64,000 bases of DNA, from NCBI GenBank assembly GCA_002842035.1, contig PHBP01000001.1, forward strand, positions 109,198 to 173,197, written 5' to 3'. Origin of the DNA: Candidatus Cloacimonetes bacterium HGW-Cloacimonetes-2 (GTDB lineage Bacteria > Cloacimonadota > Cloacimonadia > Cloacimonadales > Cloacimonadaceae). The notes below the pieces were generated by a model. It had not been told where the DNA came from and searched no databases. It was given only the letters and a program-made list of their open reading frames with translations. Both the position numbers and the translations under genes were made by a program. Below, one piece after another: positions 44,083-52,460 of the stretch (position 1 is its first letter; each line of letters opens with the position of its first letter).

Positions 44083-45105
44083 ATGATTAGGAAGCTGTTC
44101 TCATTTGCATTGCTACTGCTACTTTTTTTATCTGGATGCAAGAGCACCACAGGCCCGGATGACAGAGTACAAAAGCCTGATTTTAGTCCCGGTGAGGGGA
44201 CATTCACTACTCCTCAAAGCGTGATAATCACAACTGCTACTCCAGGTGCTACTATTTATTATACAACCGATGGCAGTACCCCAAACTCAGATTCAATGGA
44301 ATACTCAAATCCCATCCTGATCAATTGTGATTTGACGCTCAAAGCCATTTGTATGAAAGAGGGAATGGCGGACAGCCCCATCAGAAGCGGAACTTACCGG
44401 TTTCACTTTCAAGCTCCTGAGGGATTTGTAACCGTTATGGGGGGATATGTATCAGGTATATCTGTAAATAGCTTTTATATGGCTAAATATGAAGTCACCC
44501 AGACGCCATATACTGAGGTTATGGGTAAGAATCCGTCATATTTCCAGTCTGTTGAAAACGCACCAGTGGAAAGAGTATCGTGGTTGAAAGCCATCGAATA
44601 CTGCAATAGACGTAGCATTCTTGAAGGATTGAATCCATGTTATACCTACGGTAGCATGGGCAGTAATCCTGACGATTGGCCAGAAAAGTGGTTCCTATAC
44701 GCAGCAAACCATACCAATATTCATTGCTCCAGCCAAAACACTGGATATCGCTTGCCTACAGAAGCAGAATGGGTTTATGCTGCCCGTGGCGGACTCCTCA
44801 CAAATGGCTATGTTTTCAGCGGTGGTAACAACTTAAATGAGCTTGGATGGTATTGGGACAACTGGGGACAAGAACATCTCAGTACCCATTCTGTTGGAGC
44901 ATTGATACCCAATGAGCTGGGTATATTTGATATGAGCGGAAACGTTTGGGAGTGGTGCTGGGATATCCATAGTGGCACAAACCGCGTTCACCTGGGTGGC
45001 AGTTGGGTGCACAGCGACAGCACATGCGCAATATCATTCAGGTGCTTCAACGCTGCAAACTATGCCAGCCACTACATAGGCATCAGATTAGTGAGATCTG
45101 TATAG
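44083..45105 (+). CDS. Lipoprotein with chitobiase-C-like and formylglycine-generating-enzyme-like domains
   Basis: The start is set at the ATG at 44083 because TTGGAG lies before it and the protein then begins with a lipoprotein signal (LLLLFLSGCKS, Cys at about residue 18). Residues 30-105 match the chitobiase/beta-hexosaminidase C-terminal-like domain (FSPGEGTFTTPQSV, ATIYYTTDGSTPN). Residues 115-340 match the SUMF1/FGE family: YMAKYEVTQTPYTEVMG, YRLPTEAEWVYAARGG, GIFDMSGNVWEWCWD, LGGSW and RLVRS at the end. FGE-type domains often serve as carbohydrate-binding or structural modules; true sulfatase activation is doubtful because the family's active-site Cys pair is not obvious. Confidence 0.87.
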   Translation: MIRKLFSFALLLLLFLSGCKSTTGPDDRVQKPDFSPGEGTFTTPQSVIITTATPGATIYYTTDGSTPNSDSMEYSNPILINCDLTLKAICMKEGMADSPIRSGTYRFHFQAPEGFVTVMGGYVSGISVNSFYMAKYEVTQTPYTEVMGKNPSYFQSVENAPVERVSWLKAIEYCNRRSILEGLNPCYTYGSMGSNPDDWPEKWFLYAANHTNIHCSSQNTGYRLPTEAEWVYAARGGLLTNGYVFSGGNNLNELGWYWDNWGQEHLSTHSVGALIPNELGIFDMSGNVWEWCWDIHSGTNRVHLGGSWVHSDSTCAISFRCFNAANYASHYIGIRLVRSV

Positions 45106-45140
45106 CCCTTCCAAAGATAAGCATCCCGCTTATTGATGGC

Positions 45141-45146
45141 TTGACA
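45141..45146 (+). promoter_or_regulatory. Candidate -35 box for pruA
   Basis: TTGACA, with TATATG at 16 bases spacing as a weak -10. It would start a leader of about 180 bases that contains the switch-like structure. Confidence 0.5.
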
Positions 45147-45228
45147 GGAAAGAGCCATTTTATATGCTAGTAATATCGCCGAGTAAGTAGTCCTACAGCT
45201 TTTCTGAGCCACGGCTGCTTGCCGACAG

Positions 45229-45346
45229 GGTATTGCCGGAAACAGCAATGCCTTCCAGTGTGAAAAGGTGATTTGGCACGCATCGAGGATTCAGCGTCCC
45301 GATTTTTCTATGCGTCCCTCCTTTTCACGCACAATATGAAAAGGAG
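45229..45346 (+). promoter_or_regulatory. Candidate riboswitch-like leader controlling pruA translation
   Basis: Hairpin 1: GGTATTGC (45229-45236) with GCAATGCC (45245-45252, one G-T pair). Hairpin 2 has three stacked stems: GTGAAAAGG (45260-45268) with CCTTTTCAC (45320-45328), ACGCAT (45278-45283) with ATGCGT (45310-45315), and ATCGAGG with CCCGAT inside. The same 3' strand also fits the Shine-Dalgarno: CTCCTTTTC (45318-45326) is the exact complement of GAAAAGGAG (45338-45346), seven bases before the ATG. The two pairings exclude each other, so hairpin 2 would free the Shine-Dalgarno and its opening would hide it. No known riboswitch class was recognised. The ligand, if any, is unknown. Confidence 0.55.
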
Positions 45347-45352
45347 AAATAT

Positions 45353-46975
45353 ATGTTTTTCGAAGTTCCAGTCCCAAAGAACGAGCCGGTACTCAGCTAT
45401 CGACCCGGTTCAGAGGAAAGAGAATCGCTCAAAAAAGCTCTCAACGATCTCTACACCCAGGAGATAGAAATCCCCGCCATCATAGGCGGAAAAGAGGTCT
45501 TCACAGGTGATACCGATTATTGCATCAGCCCACACGAACACCGCCATCACCTTGCCAAATACCACAAAGTAAGGCAACCCGAGATACAGGAAGCCATCAG
45601 AACCGCCACGCAAGCCCACCGGGATTGGGAAGAGATGCCCTTTTATCATCGCAGCGCCATCTTCCTCAAAGCTGCTGAATTGCTCTCCACCAAATACCGT
45701 TTTCTGCTCAATGCCGCCACAATGCTTGCTCAGAGCAAAAACGTCCATCAGGCAGAGATTGATTCAGCCTGCGAATTGATAGATTTCTGGCGCTTCAACG
45801 CCTACTTCGCCCAAAAGATCTATGAACAGCAGCCTCTGATCTCGCCCAAAGGCGAATGGAACTTCACCGAATACCGTCCCCTCGAGGGTTTTGTCTTTGC
45901 GGTTACCCCCTTCAATTTCACTGCGATTGCCGGTAATCTGCCCACTGCTCCTGCCTTGATGGGCAATTCTGTAATCTGGAAACCTGCCGGCACAGCCGTC
46001 TATAGCGGATATTACATTATGAAAATTCTCCAGGAAGCCGGGCTGCCCGATGGCGTGATCAATTTCATCCCCGGCGCAGGCTCTCAGATTGGCAATCTGG
46101 TGTTGGATTCTCCAGAGCTGGCGGGCGTCCACTTCACAGGCAGCACAGGCGTCTTCAACCAAATATGGCAACGCACTGCAAACAATATCCACCTTTACAA
46201 ATCCTACCCCAGGCTGGTAGGAGAAACCGGAGGCAAGGACTTTATCTTCGCGCACAGCTCCGCTGATCCACGCACCCTGGCAGTCGCCTCCCTGCGCGGT
46301 GCATTTGAGTATCAGGGACAAAAGTGCAGCGCCGCCTCCAGACTCTATATCCCTCAATCCTTGTATGCACAGTGGCACGATGAAATGGCAGAGATGCTTG
46401 GCACACTTCAGATGGGCGATGTACGCGATTTCTCCAATTTCGTAAACGCTGTGATCGATAAAAAGAGCTTTGATACCATCCGAGCTTACATCGATTTTGC
46501 TGCAGAGTCTTCCGATGCAGGGATTATCTTTGGCGGCAAATGCGACGATTCCATCGGATATTACATTGAGCCCACCGTGATCAAGACCAGCGATCCTTTC
46601 TTCAAAACGATGCAAGAAGAGATCTTTGGACCCGTATTGACGGTTTATGTCTATCCGGATGATCAATTCGCAGAGACTCTTTCTATCTGCGACAAGACCT
46701 CACCCTATGGGCTTACAGGCTCGATCTTTGCCCAGGATCGCAATGCAATCTGTATGGCTTACAACATCTTGCGCTATAGCGCGGGCAATTTCTATATCAA
46801 TGACAAACCCACAGGAGCAGTGGTCGGACAACAGCCCTTTGGCGGTGGCAGATCATCCGGCACGAACGACAAAGCCGGCTCAGCACTCAATTTGCAGCGC
46901 TGGATCTCAGCCCGCTCCATCAAAGAGAATTTCGTGCCCGCCACCAACTACGAATACCCCTATATGTTACCCTGA
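45353..46975 (+). CDS. pruA: L-glutamate gamma-semialdehyde (1-pyrroline-5-carboxylate) dehydrogenase
   Basis: This 540-residue aldehyde dehydrogenase matches the stand-alone P5C dehydrogenase of the Bacteroidetes/animal type in length. It has ITPFNFTAIAGNLPTAP-like sequence (FAVTPFNFTAIAGNLPTAP), FTGSTGVFNQIW, GETGGKDF (catalytic Glu near 291), GQKCSAASR (catalytic Cys at residue 325), and QEEIFGPVLTVYVYPD. It oxidises glutamate semialdehyde to glutamate, the second step of proline (and arginine/ornithine) breakdown. No proline dehydrogenase is nearby. A strong GGAG Shine-Dalgarno is embedded in the switch-like leader; a good terminator follows. Confidence 0.95.
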   Translation: MFFEVPVPKNEPVLSYRPGSEERESLKKALNDLYTQEIEIPAIIGGKEVFTGDTDYCISPHEHRHHLAKYHKVRQPEIQEAIRTATQAHRDWEEMPFYHRSAIFLKAAELLSTKYRFLLNAATMLAQSKNVHQAEIDSACELIDFWRFNAYFAQKIYEQQPLISPKGEWNFTEYRPLEGFVFAVTPFNFTAIAGNLPTAPALMGNSVIWKPAGTAVYSGYYIMKILQEAGLPDGVINFIPGAGSQIGNLVLDSPELAGVHFTGSTGVFNQIWQRTANNIHLYKSYPRLVGETGGKDFIFAHSSADPRTLAVASLRGAFEYQGQKCSAASRLYIPQSLYAQWHDEMAEMLGTLQMGDVRDFSNFVNAVIDKKSFDTIRAYIDFAAESSDAGIIFGGKCDDSIGYYIEPTVIKTSDPFFKTMQEEIFGPVLTVYVYPDDQFAETLSICDKTSPYGLTGSIFAQDRNAICMAYNILRYSAGNFYINDKPTGAVVGQQPFGGGRSSGTNDKAGSALNLQRWISARSIKENFVPATNYEYPYMLP

Positions 46976-46988
46976 ACTTCACCAGCCT

Positions 46989-47022
46989 CAAGGTGAGTAA
47001 TATTGGTACTCACCTTGTTTTC
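46989..47022 (+). terminator. Rho-independent terminator of pruA
   Basis: CAAGGTGAGTA pairs perfectly with TACTCACCTTG around a 7-base loop, then TTTTCTT. Confidence 0.88.
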
Positions 47023-47140
47023 TTATCCTCCTGCAGCCAAACTACATAGATATACCACTGGCACTGCATGATCATCATTTACCGGGGCCTAGCGCTATCA
47101 CTTTATTCTGACACTTCGCCTGCAAATTCAGTATAAGCCC

Positions 47141-47270
47141 CCTTTAGCCCCCTCAAGAGATTCTATAGTGATTCTTTAATGACTCTCTAATGATTCTCTA
47201 ATCGGATTAAAGAATCATTAGAGATTTATACTAGCATTATTAGATATTCCTTGCAGTGCGCTTATACCGG
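47141..47270. repeat. Intergenic repeat, family C copy 1
   Basis: About 130 bases align with 52131-52260 in the same orientation (roughly 80 percent identity by eye). It holds a perfect 13-bp stem, TCTCTAATGATTC with GAATCATTAGAGA, around TCTAATCGGATTAAA, plus an alternative ATTCTTTAAT/ATTAAAGAAT pairing. Confidence 0.8.
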
Positions 47271-47374
47271 ACTATCTTGTCTAGAGCAGGATTGGTGCTT
47301 TGCCCATTGAGGCTTCTCGTGCGGCATAAGCTCTTATCCGGCAGAGAGATAGGAATATAGGAGAAATAAAAAAT

Positions 47375-47821
47375 ATGAAGGTCAGTTTTGGCTATGGAGT
47401 CGGAGCCTATTCCGGCAAACTGAAGGACGTGGTCTTTTGCCATCATAAACGCAGCGGCACGGTCTATATGCGAGAGCGGGTCTATCCTACGCTCCGGGAA
47501 CATCATCACGAGCTCGGCTCTGTGACAGCAAATCTGCATTCCATAAGACCATCCGAAGATTATAAAGAAGATATGCGGATCTATATATTCCGTTACAACA
47601 AGCTCAAGGGATACGAAAACAAACAGATACGATCCTGGGTAAATCTCTATCTGAAGTTGATGCGCCAGATGGCAAAAGAAAGCCCCGGCATCGATCTCAG
47701 GACGCTAAGCCGTGAAGATATCTACACGGCAGATCTGCCCTGCATCAGCGTAAAAAGTGCGATCGAAGCCGGCTTGCTGCCCCAGGTATATGATTGGCAG
47801 AGATTGGACAGGCAAATCTAG
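47375..47821 (+). CDS. Hypothetical basic protein
   Basis: The product is 148 residues. I do not recognise it firmly. The first 45 residues have the layout of DUF6266-like proteins (GAYSGKLKDVVFCHHKRSGT, then VYMRERVYP), small basic proteins found in Bacteroidetes. The rest is basic and Tyr/Arg-rich with a C-terminal helix. TAGGAG lies 14 bases before the ATG. No signal peptide is seen. It lies alone between the family C repeat and the broken C25-like gene. Confidence 0.65.
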   Translation: MKVSFGYGVGAYSGKLKDVVFCHHKRSGTVYMRERVYPTLREHHHELGSVTANLHSIRPSEDYKEDMRIYIFRYNKLKGYENKQIRSWVNLYLKLMRQMAKESPGIDLRTLSREDIYTADLPCISVKSAIEAGLLPQVYDWQRLDRQI

Positions 47822-48030
47822 AGAGCAAAGCAGCAACTTATTCCGTGGGGTTTTTCCAGAAATGCGTTGCTCCTTGCTCTCCCCTTGTGAATAATTTATA
47901 CAGACAGCTACCGCAAGAGCGATAATACTACTTGACTGTAATGAGCATTGACCTGTTTACATGAGTATCTGCGGTACAGGCGACCGGGGAAATCGGATCG
48001 CACTGCCTGTCGCAAAAAAAATCAGGATGT

Positions 48031-48447
48031 ATGAACAAACTAGCCTGTATAGCTGTTATCCTTGCTTTTGTAAGCTTTTTGCCCGCTATAATAGTTCCAA
48101 TAAAGCCCGGTGACAGCTACGCCCGGATCATTCGAAATGACTCCTCAGCTATAGAATTACAGATAAATCTAAGTGCTATCTCGATTGACACCCGGGGCAG
48201 GATAATGCTGCCGGGTGACTTGGATTCGTTTGTCAGACAAGGTATTGTGCCCACTATGGTGTTTCATCTTGCTCTGCCTCCTACCGGGGACTATTTGGTC
48301 AATGTAACAGAGCAGCATAAACTCCTCGATGTACCGATTCCGCAAGGATACATTTCCCCTTCTGAAACGGTGAGGTTTAGCGAGCCTTATTGGCTGAGGG
48401 ACGTCCGGGGTGTGGCTGAGCATCAGCTTTTACTCTCGCAGTTTTAG
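48031..48447 (+). pseudogene. N-terminal remnant of a C25 (gingipain)-like peptidase
   Basis: This 138-residue ORF has a signal peptide (about residues 1-18) and then the pattern of a C25 propeptide: IMLPGDLDSFV, FHLALPPTGDYLVNV and VRFSEPYWLRDVRGV. In intact relatives the last segment is followed by more propeptide and the catalytic domain. Here the frame stops just after it. The next ORF, in another frame, continues with C-terminal domain sequence only. The catalytic domain seems lost. The C25 call rests on pattern memory. Confidence 0.6.
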
Positions 48448-49708
48448 CAATATAAAGTACAGATACGATGTTGAGCGTGAGGCAAACTGCCTTGATGAAT
48501 GGAACCTGTTAGTGGATGGTAGCATTGTGACAGATCATGAATACAACGACTACTGGCGTTTCATATCAATCCCTCTGGAAAGGGGGTATCATACCTTACG
48601 CTGGGTTGGTACTCGTGACCCCTCCCGGGATAGCTTTGGGAGCATCTTCCGACTTGATAATCTGATTTTTTCACCTGGTGTACTGTTTTCCAATGCCATC
48701 CTGGTGCCCGAATATGAACAGCTTGAGATCAGCCTTGCTCCCGGAGAGATACGTGATTTATCCTTGGATCTGCATTCTCAGGATGGCAAGAGTATCGAGT
48801 ATATTGCGGTTTTACGCCAGTCGAACAGCCTCAAACAAGCAACTGAGAGTATCAGCTTGGTATGCAATCAGGATACCTTCCAGGCAGGCAGCGAAGATCT
48901 GTACCTGATCTCGCTCTACAACAGCGATCAGACACTTAACGTGTATCAGATCAATATTGAACTGCCGGACGATGTAATCGCCAGCAGCGTTGGCAGTTTT
49001 AATCTGCCGGGAGAAACGCCATTGCTGTTCACCGGAGACATTGGCAGCCTTACCAGGCTCAGTTGGTTCAACGAAGAAGGCTGCAATGCGGATAGTCTGC
49101 GCTGTGGCTTCAGGCTGATCATAGATGCCAATCTTAGCCACCTGGTGATGCCCTATGAGGTGCATACTCGCGATACGGAGGGATTAGAGCGGTGCTTTGA
49201 AGGATCAATCGAGCTTTCCAGAGGTGATGAACAGATGGAGAGCTTATACTTGCTACAGAATGAAGGCAGGGTGAGTCATACAAGGACATCTGCAATCACT
49301 ATGAGGGCAAACCAAAACTTACTCATCCCAGACAGTGCTGCATACGACCTGGAAATCTACTACAATGGCAACAATATGCTTACTATTCCCATAAATATTA
49401 GTTATGATAGCAATCCGGCAGGATTTTACGATACGGCACATTTAAAGGTTTACCCCAATCCCTGCATGGCAAGTACGAAGGTGGCATATTCCATACCCGC
49501 TACAGGACGCGCACTACTCGAAGTATTTAACATACGTGGTCAAAAAGTGCGAACCCAGGTGGACTATACACTTGCCAAGGGCTATTACAGGACAATCTGG
49601 GATACCTGCGACGACCGGGGAAACCCAGTGGGCAGCGGAGTATATTTTTGCCGGCTAAAAGCATCAAAAGACCAGGAGGCAGTCATCCGCTTTGTAGTAC
49701 TGAGGTAA
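48410..49708 (+). pseudogene. C-terminal remnant with adhesin-like and Por-type sorting domains
   Basis: This 432-codon frame begins at a GTG inside the previous ORF, one frame away, and has no Shine-Dalgarno of its own. Its first residues read as the inside of a domain (SISFYSRSFSNIKYRYDVER, LLVDGS, GYHTLRWVGTRDPS, FRLDNLIFSPG), the pattern of cleaved-adhesin/MAM-like modules. A long beta-rich stretch follows. The last 90 residues hold YPNPCMASTKVAYSIP and GNPVGSGVYFCRLKA, a FlgD/Por-type sorting domain. It is best read as the 3' half of one broken gene with the ORF at 48031. Confidence 0.6.
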
Positions 49709-49731
49709 CCTGTTACTATGTATCCAGAGCT

Positions 49732-51993
49732 TTACAAGTTAGCATTTAGTATCTCCAGCGCTTTATTCAGCTCTGGGTCCTTGCCTTCTACGTAGTCAGC
49801 AAGAACGCGTTGAATCAGGATGTCAGGCTGTACTCCATTGGTAAAGAAACGGCTACCATCCGGATTGCGAACCAGCATACCAGTCCAGTAAGCATTGATC
49901 CTACCCGGCAGGCGGGTCATGACTACATTTCCATTAGCTCCGGCAGTAGGTTGACCAACCAATGTAGCCAGTTTGTTATGCTGTAACGCCGCCAGGAAAG
50001 ACTCGCAGTAACTTTGGCTTTGGCGGCTGCAGAGAGCAATCACCTTAGCAGAGATGTGCGGTTCTGCCGGTTGTAAACCCCAAGTAGGTGTATCTTCATA
50101 GAGTCTGGTCAGTTCTTCGTTGGGTCGGATATAGCGCTTGATATAGGTATTTGCCAGTGAGTCTGGCTTCGTGAGTAACTGGCTGATGATATCGTACGAG
50201 ACCGAAGGATAATAGCGCAAGTCCAGGATCAGCCCCTTGGCTGCAAGGATTTGGGGCATCGCTGCTGCGAGTTCATCGTCCGAAAGCAGACAAAGATTGA
50301 GGTAGAGGATTCCGTTGCGATGATCCACTACTCTCTGGTTTGGTACAGTCCATTCCCAGCCTTCGTATCTGGCGAATGGTAAGCTGAGCTCGAGACGCCT
50401 TCTATCAGGCGTACGAAAGGTAAAGGTCGCCACAGAATCCGGATAGGGGCTCAGTTGGCTCTGAAAGAGGCGCAGTGCTGTTGTTTCACGATTGGATGAA
50501 TAGTAATAAGGCAATGCTTCACGCATCAGCCGGGCAAATGGCTTACCATTCATTTTGAGCACTTCTGAGCCGGGAGGTACTGCGGGGGGATCACTCACAT
50601 CTTTTGAGACAATCCATTTACCATCGAGCAATATGGCGTTGAAGGGCGGTCTGTCACCATTGTTTGATCTATCGGTCAGAAAGGCATGGCCGTCTTCAGT
50701 CTTGCACATCAGTCTGCGAAGGACCAGCTTGTAATCCTGCCAGTCTGTCGCGCGAATGCAAGCCTTTAAGGTCTTTGGCAGTTCCGCCTCCCAATCGAGA
50801 TAGTCATACTCGAATAAGGGGAAAAAGAACTGGAGTTCGTTCCAATACTTTATGATCCCAGCCAGCCATACAAAGCGGTTACCACGGTCATCAATATCGA
50901 TATTCGTCATCTTGGTACTAAGATCGCTGAGGGCGGTGGGATCGCATATTGGGTATGTACGTTTATCATCACATTGCAGAACCAGCGGGAAGCTGCAGTT
51001 GAGACCGCGAACCAGAGGTTTATCCAGTAACTCGCCCCAGGGGATCTCTTCCTCAAATATCCTGTCAATGAGTCCAAGAGTGAATTCTTGATCCGGAGGG
51101 GATTTGTGGATGGAGAGCAGCTTGCCTTCCGGGCTGTCTTCCACTGCTATATCCACCCTATGACCCCGAACACCGCGATTGGGCAAATAGTTCAGATTGA
51201 AACCACGGGGCAAGCAACTCGGTGATTCATCCTCAAAACCAGTCTCAAACAGGCTTTGCCAGGTATCTTCCGCCCATTGCTCAATCTTGATATCGTCGAG
51301 CTGGAGACAGTTGAAATAGGACATACCAAACCACAGTGGCTCTTGATTATCGCCCTGAGAGACAAGTTCGTAGCTTTTGACATTCCAGCCCTCTGAAGAG
51401 AGAGAGTCCTCTACAACATTTCCGGCAAATCCAGCATATAGATAAGTAGTAAGGCTGTCTGCTGCAAGCTTTCGTACTCTGAAGGTGATCCTAAGCTTAG
51501 GCTCGTTGCCTGTAATTGGGGCTAATTTGGGCATCAAAGTTGTCCAGGCAAGATCGTAGTCTTCATAGTTACGAATTTTAATAGGGCGATTGGTCCTGAT
51601 ACTCATATATACTGAGGGGTTGCCGGTATTCTCATATCCGGAGTACTGCCAGAATGCCTTTACACGACCGGGCACTGGATCACTGGGCACGGGCTCCGGG
51701 ACATTATTACTATATAGTTGCAACTGAGGCACTAGCGGCCTAAACAGATCATACAATTTGACTTTGAGTTCACGGTCATTGCGTGCTGTTGATACTTCTT
51801 TGGCACCGTAGATGGCAAAGCGATCCCAATCGAAATTTTGTGCCTCATCGGAGGGATACCAGTGGCGGACATATCCCCAAAGGCGGGTAAAGGCCGTGAG
51901 ATTACGAACCCTGGTATTTTCAGATATAGATCTTGCAAAGCAGATACCGGATAGCAGCACTAACAGCACTAAACACCACAGTTGTTTAAACAT
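49732..51993 (-). CDS. Secreted S41-family (tail-specific protease-like) peptidase
   Basis: This 753-residue protein has a signal peptide (about residues 1-20). The first half (to about residue 370) is a 'TRVRNLTAFTRLWGYVRHWYPSDEA' region of a sort known from Bacteroidetes S41 proteins, with a beta-rich insert. The second half is the S41 core: a PDZ-like segment (PPAVPPGSEVLKMNGKPF), LILDLRYYPS and the catalytic Ser region ALCSRQSQSYCESFLAAL with PTAGANG after it. It probably degrades proteins outside the inner membrane. It is the only minus-strand gene in this accessory block; TTGACA with TATTAT lies upstream. Confidence 0.85.
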   Translation of the reverse strand: MFKQLWCLVLLVLLSGICFARSISENTRVRNLTAFTRLWGYVRHWYPSDEAQNFDWDRFAIYGAKEVSTARNDRELKVKLYDLFRPLVPQLQLYSNNVPEPVPSDPVPGRVKAFWQYSGYENTGNPSVYMSIRTNRPIKIRNYEDYDLAWTTLMPKLAPITGNEPKLRITFRVRKLAADSLTTYLYAGFAGNVVEDSLSSEGWNVKSYELVSQGDNQEPLWFGMSYFNCLQLDDIKIEQWAEDTWQSLFETGFEDESPSCLPRGFNLNYLPNRGVRGHRVDIAVEDSPEGKLLSIHKSPPDQEFTLGLIDRIFEEEIPWGELLDKPLVRGLNCSFPLVLQCDDKRTYPICDPTALSDLSTKMTNIDIDDRGNRFVWLAGIIKYWNELQFFFPLFEYDYLDWEAELPKTLKACIRATDWQDYKLVLRRLMCKTEDGHAFLTDRSNNGDRPPFNAILLDGKWIVSKDVSDPPAVPPGSEVLKMNGKPFARLMREALPYYYSSNRETTALRLFQSQLSPYPDSVATFTFRTPDRRRLELSLPFARYEGWEWTVPNQRVVDHRNGILYLNLCLLSDDELAAAMPQILAAKGLILDLRYYPSVSYDIISQLLTKPDSLANTYIKRYIRPNEELTRLYEDTPTWGLQPAEPHISAKVIALCSRQSQSYCESFLAALQHNKLATLVGQPTAGANGNVVMTRLPGRINAYWTGMLVRNPDGSRFFTNGVQPDILIQRVLADYVEGKDPELNKALEILNANL

Positions 51994-52045
51994 ATCATCT
52001 CCTCAGTCCAAGGATTGGCCTACCCACAGGTAAACCTCAACGGAT

Positions 52046-52075
52046 ATAATAGAATTCTGTTCTTTTTATTGTCAA
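52046..52075 (-). promoter_or_regulatory. Sigma70-type promoter of the S41 peptidase gene
   Basis: On the minus strand TTGACA (52070-52075) is followed by an 18-base spacer and TATTAT (52046-52051). This is the best complete promoter in the window. Confidence 0.65.
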
Positions 52076-52130
52076 GTGTTTGTTGTAATTCAATACTTAA
52101 GATTTAATCTTTGCAGTTCCTTAGTGATTA

Positions 52131-52260
52131 CCTTTAGCTCTCTTACTAGATTCTGGAGTGAATCTTTAATGACTCTGAAATGATTCTCTAATCGGATTAA
52201 AGAATTGTTAGAGAACTGTACTAGCTTTATTAGATATTCCGTACAGCGAGCATAAGCCAG
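52131..52260. repeat. Intergenic repeat, family C copy 2
   Basis: Same orientation as copy 1. AATGATTCTCTAATCGGATT (52179-52198), continuing AAAGAAT, is identical to copy 1. The 13-bp stem of copy 1 has decayed here (TCTGAAATG), while the TCTTTAAT/ATTAAAGA pairing is kept. TTTATTAGATATTCC near the end is also shared. Confidence 0.8.
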
Positions 52261-52460
52261 ATCCTCATTTAATACGCGGCATCCGGTGGGCTGGGGATAG
52301 TATCAATAGCGGATATATATATTACCTACAGAAATGAAGAATAGATGAAGCCAGTCTCATAGCACTTATAGCATGGAGGCAGGGATTGGCTTCGTATTTA
52401 ACCCTAAAGTATGGAACGATTCTTGTTTATTTTTCTCTTGATATAATCAAGGGAGGAACC

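Larger units (their letters stand above)
46976..47374. other. Gene-free stretch after pruA
   Basis: It holds the pruA terminator and the first family C repeat (47141-47270). The remaining bases show a short unknown leader for the next gene. Confidence 0.6.
51994..52460. other. Gene-free stretch between divergent peptidase genes
   Basis: It holds the S41 promoter (52046-52075), the second family C repeat (52131-52260) and about 190 bases of leader before the C10 gene with no clear signal. Confidence 0.6.

Noticed and set aside
45273-45467. Plus-strand ORF overlapping the pruA start
   Set aside because: It lies in the structured leader and then shadows pruA in another frame.
45764-46666. 300-codon minus-strand ORF inside pruA
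   Set aside because: It is an antisense shadow of a well supported aldehyde dehydrogenase.
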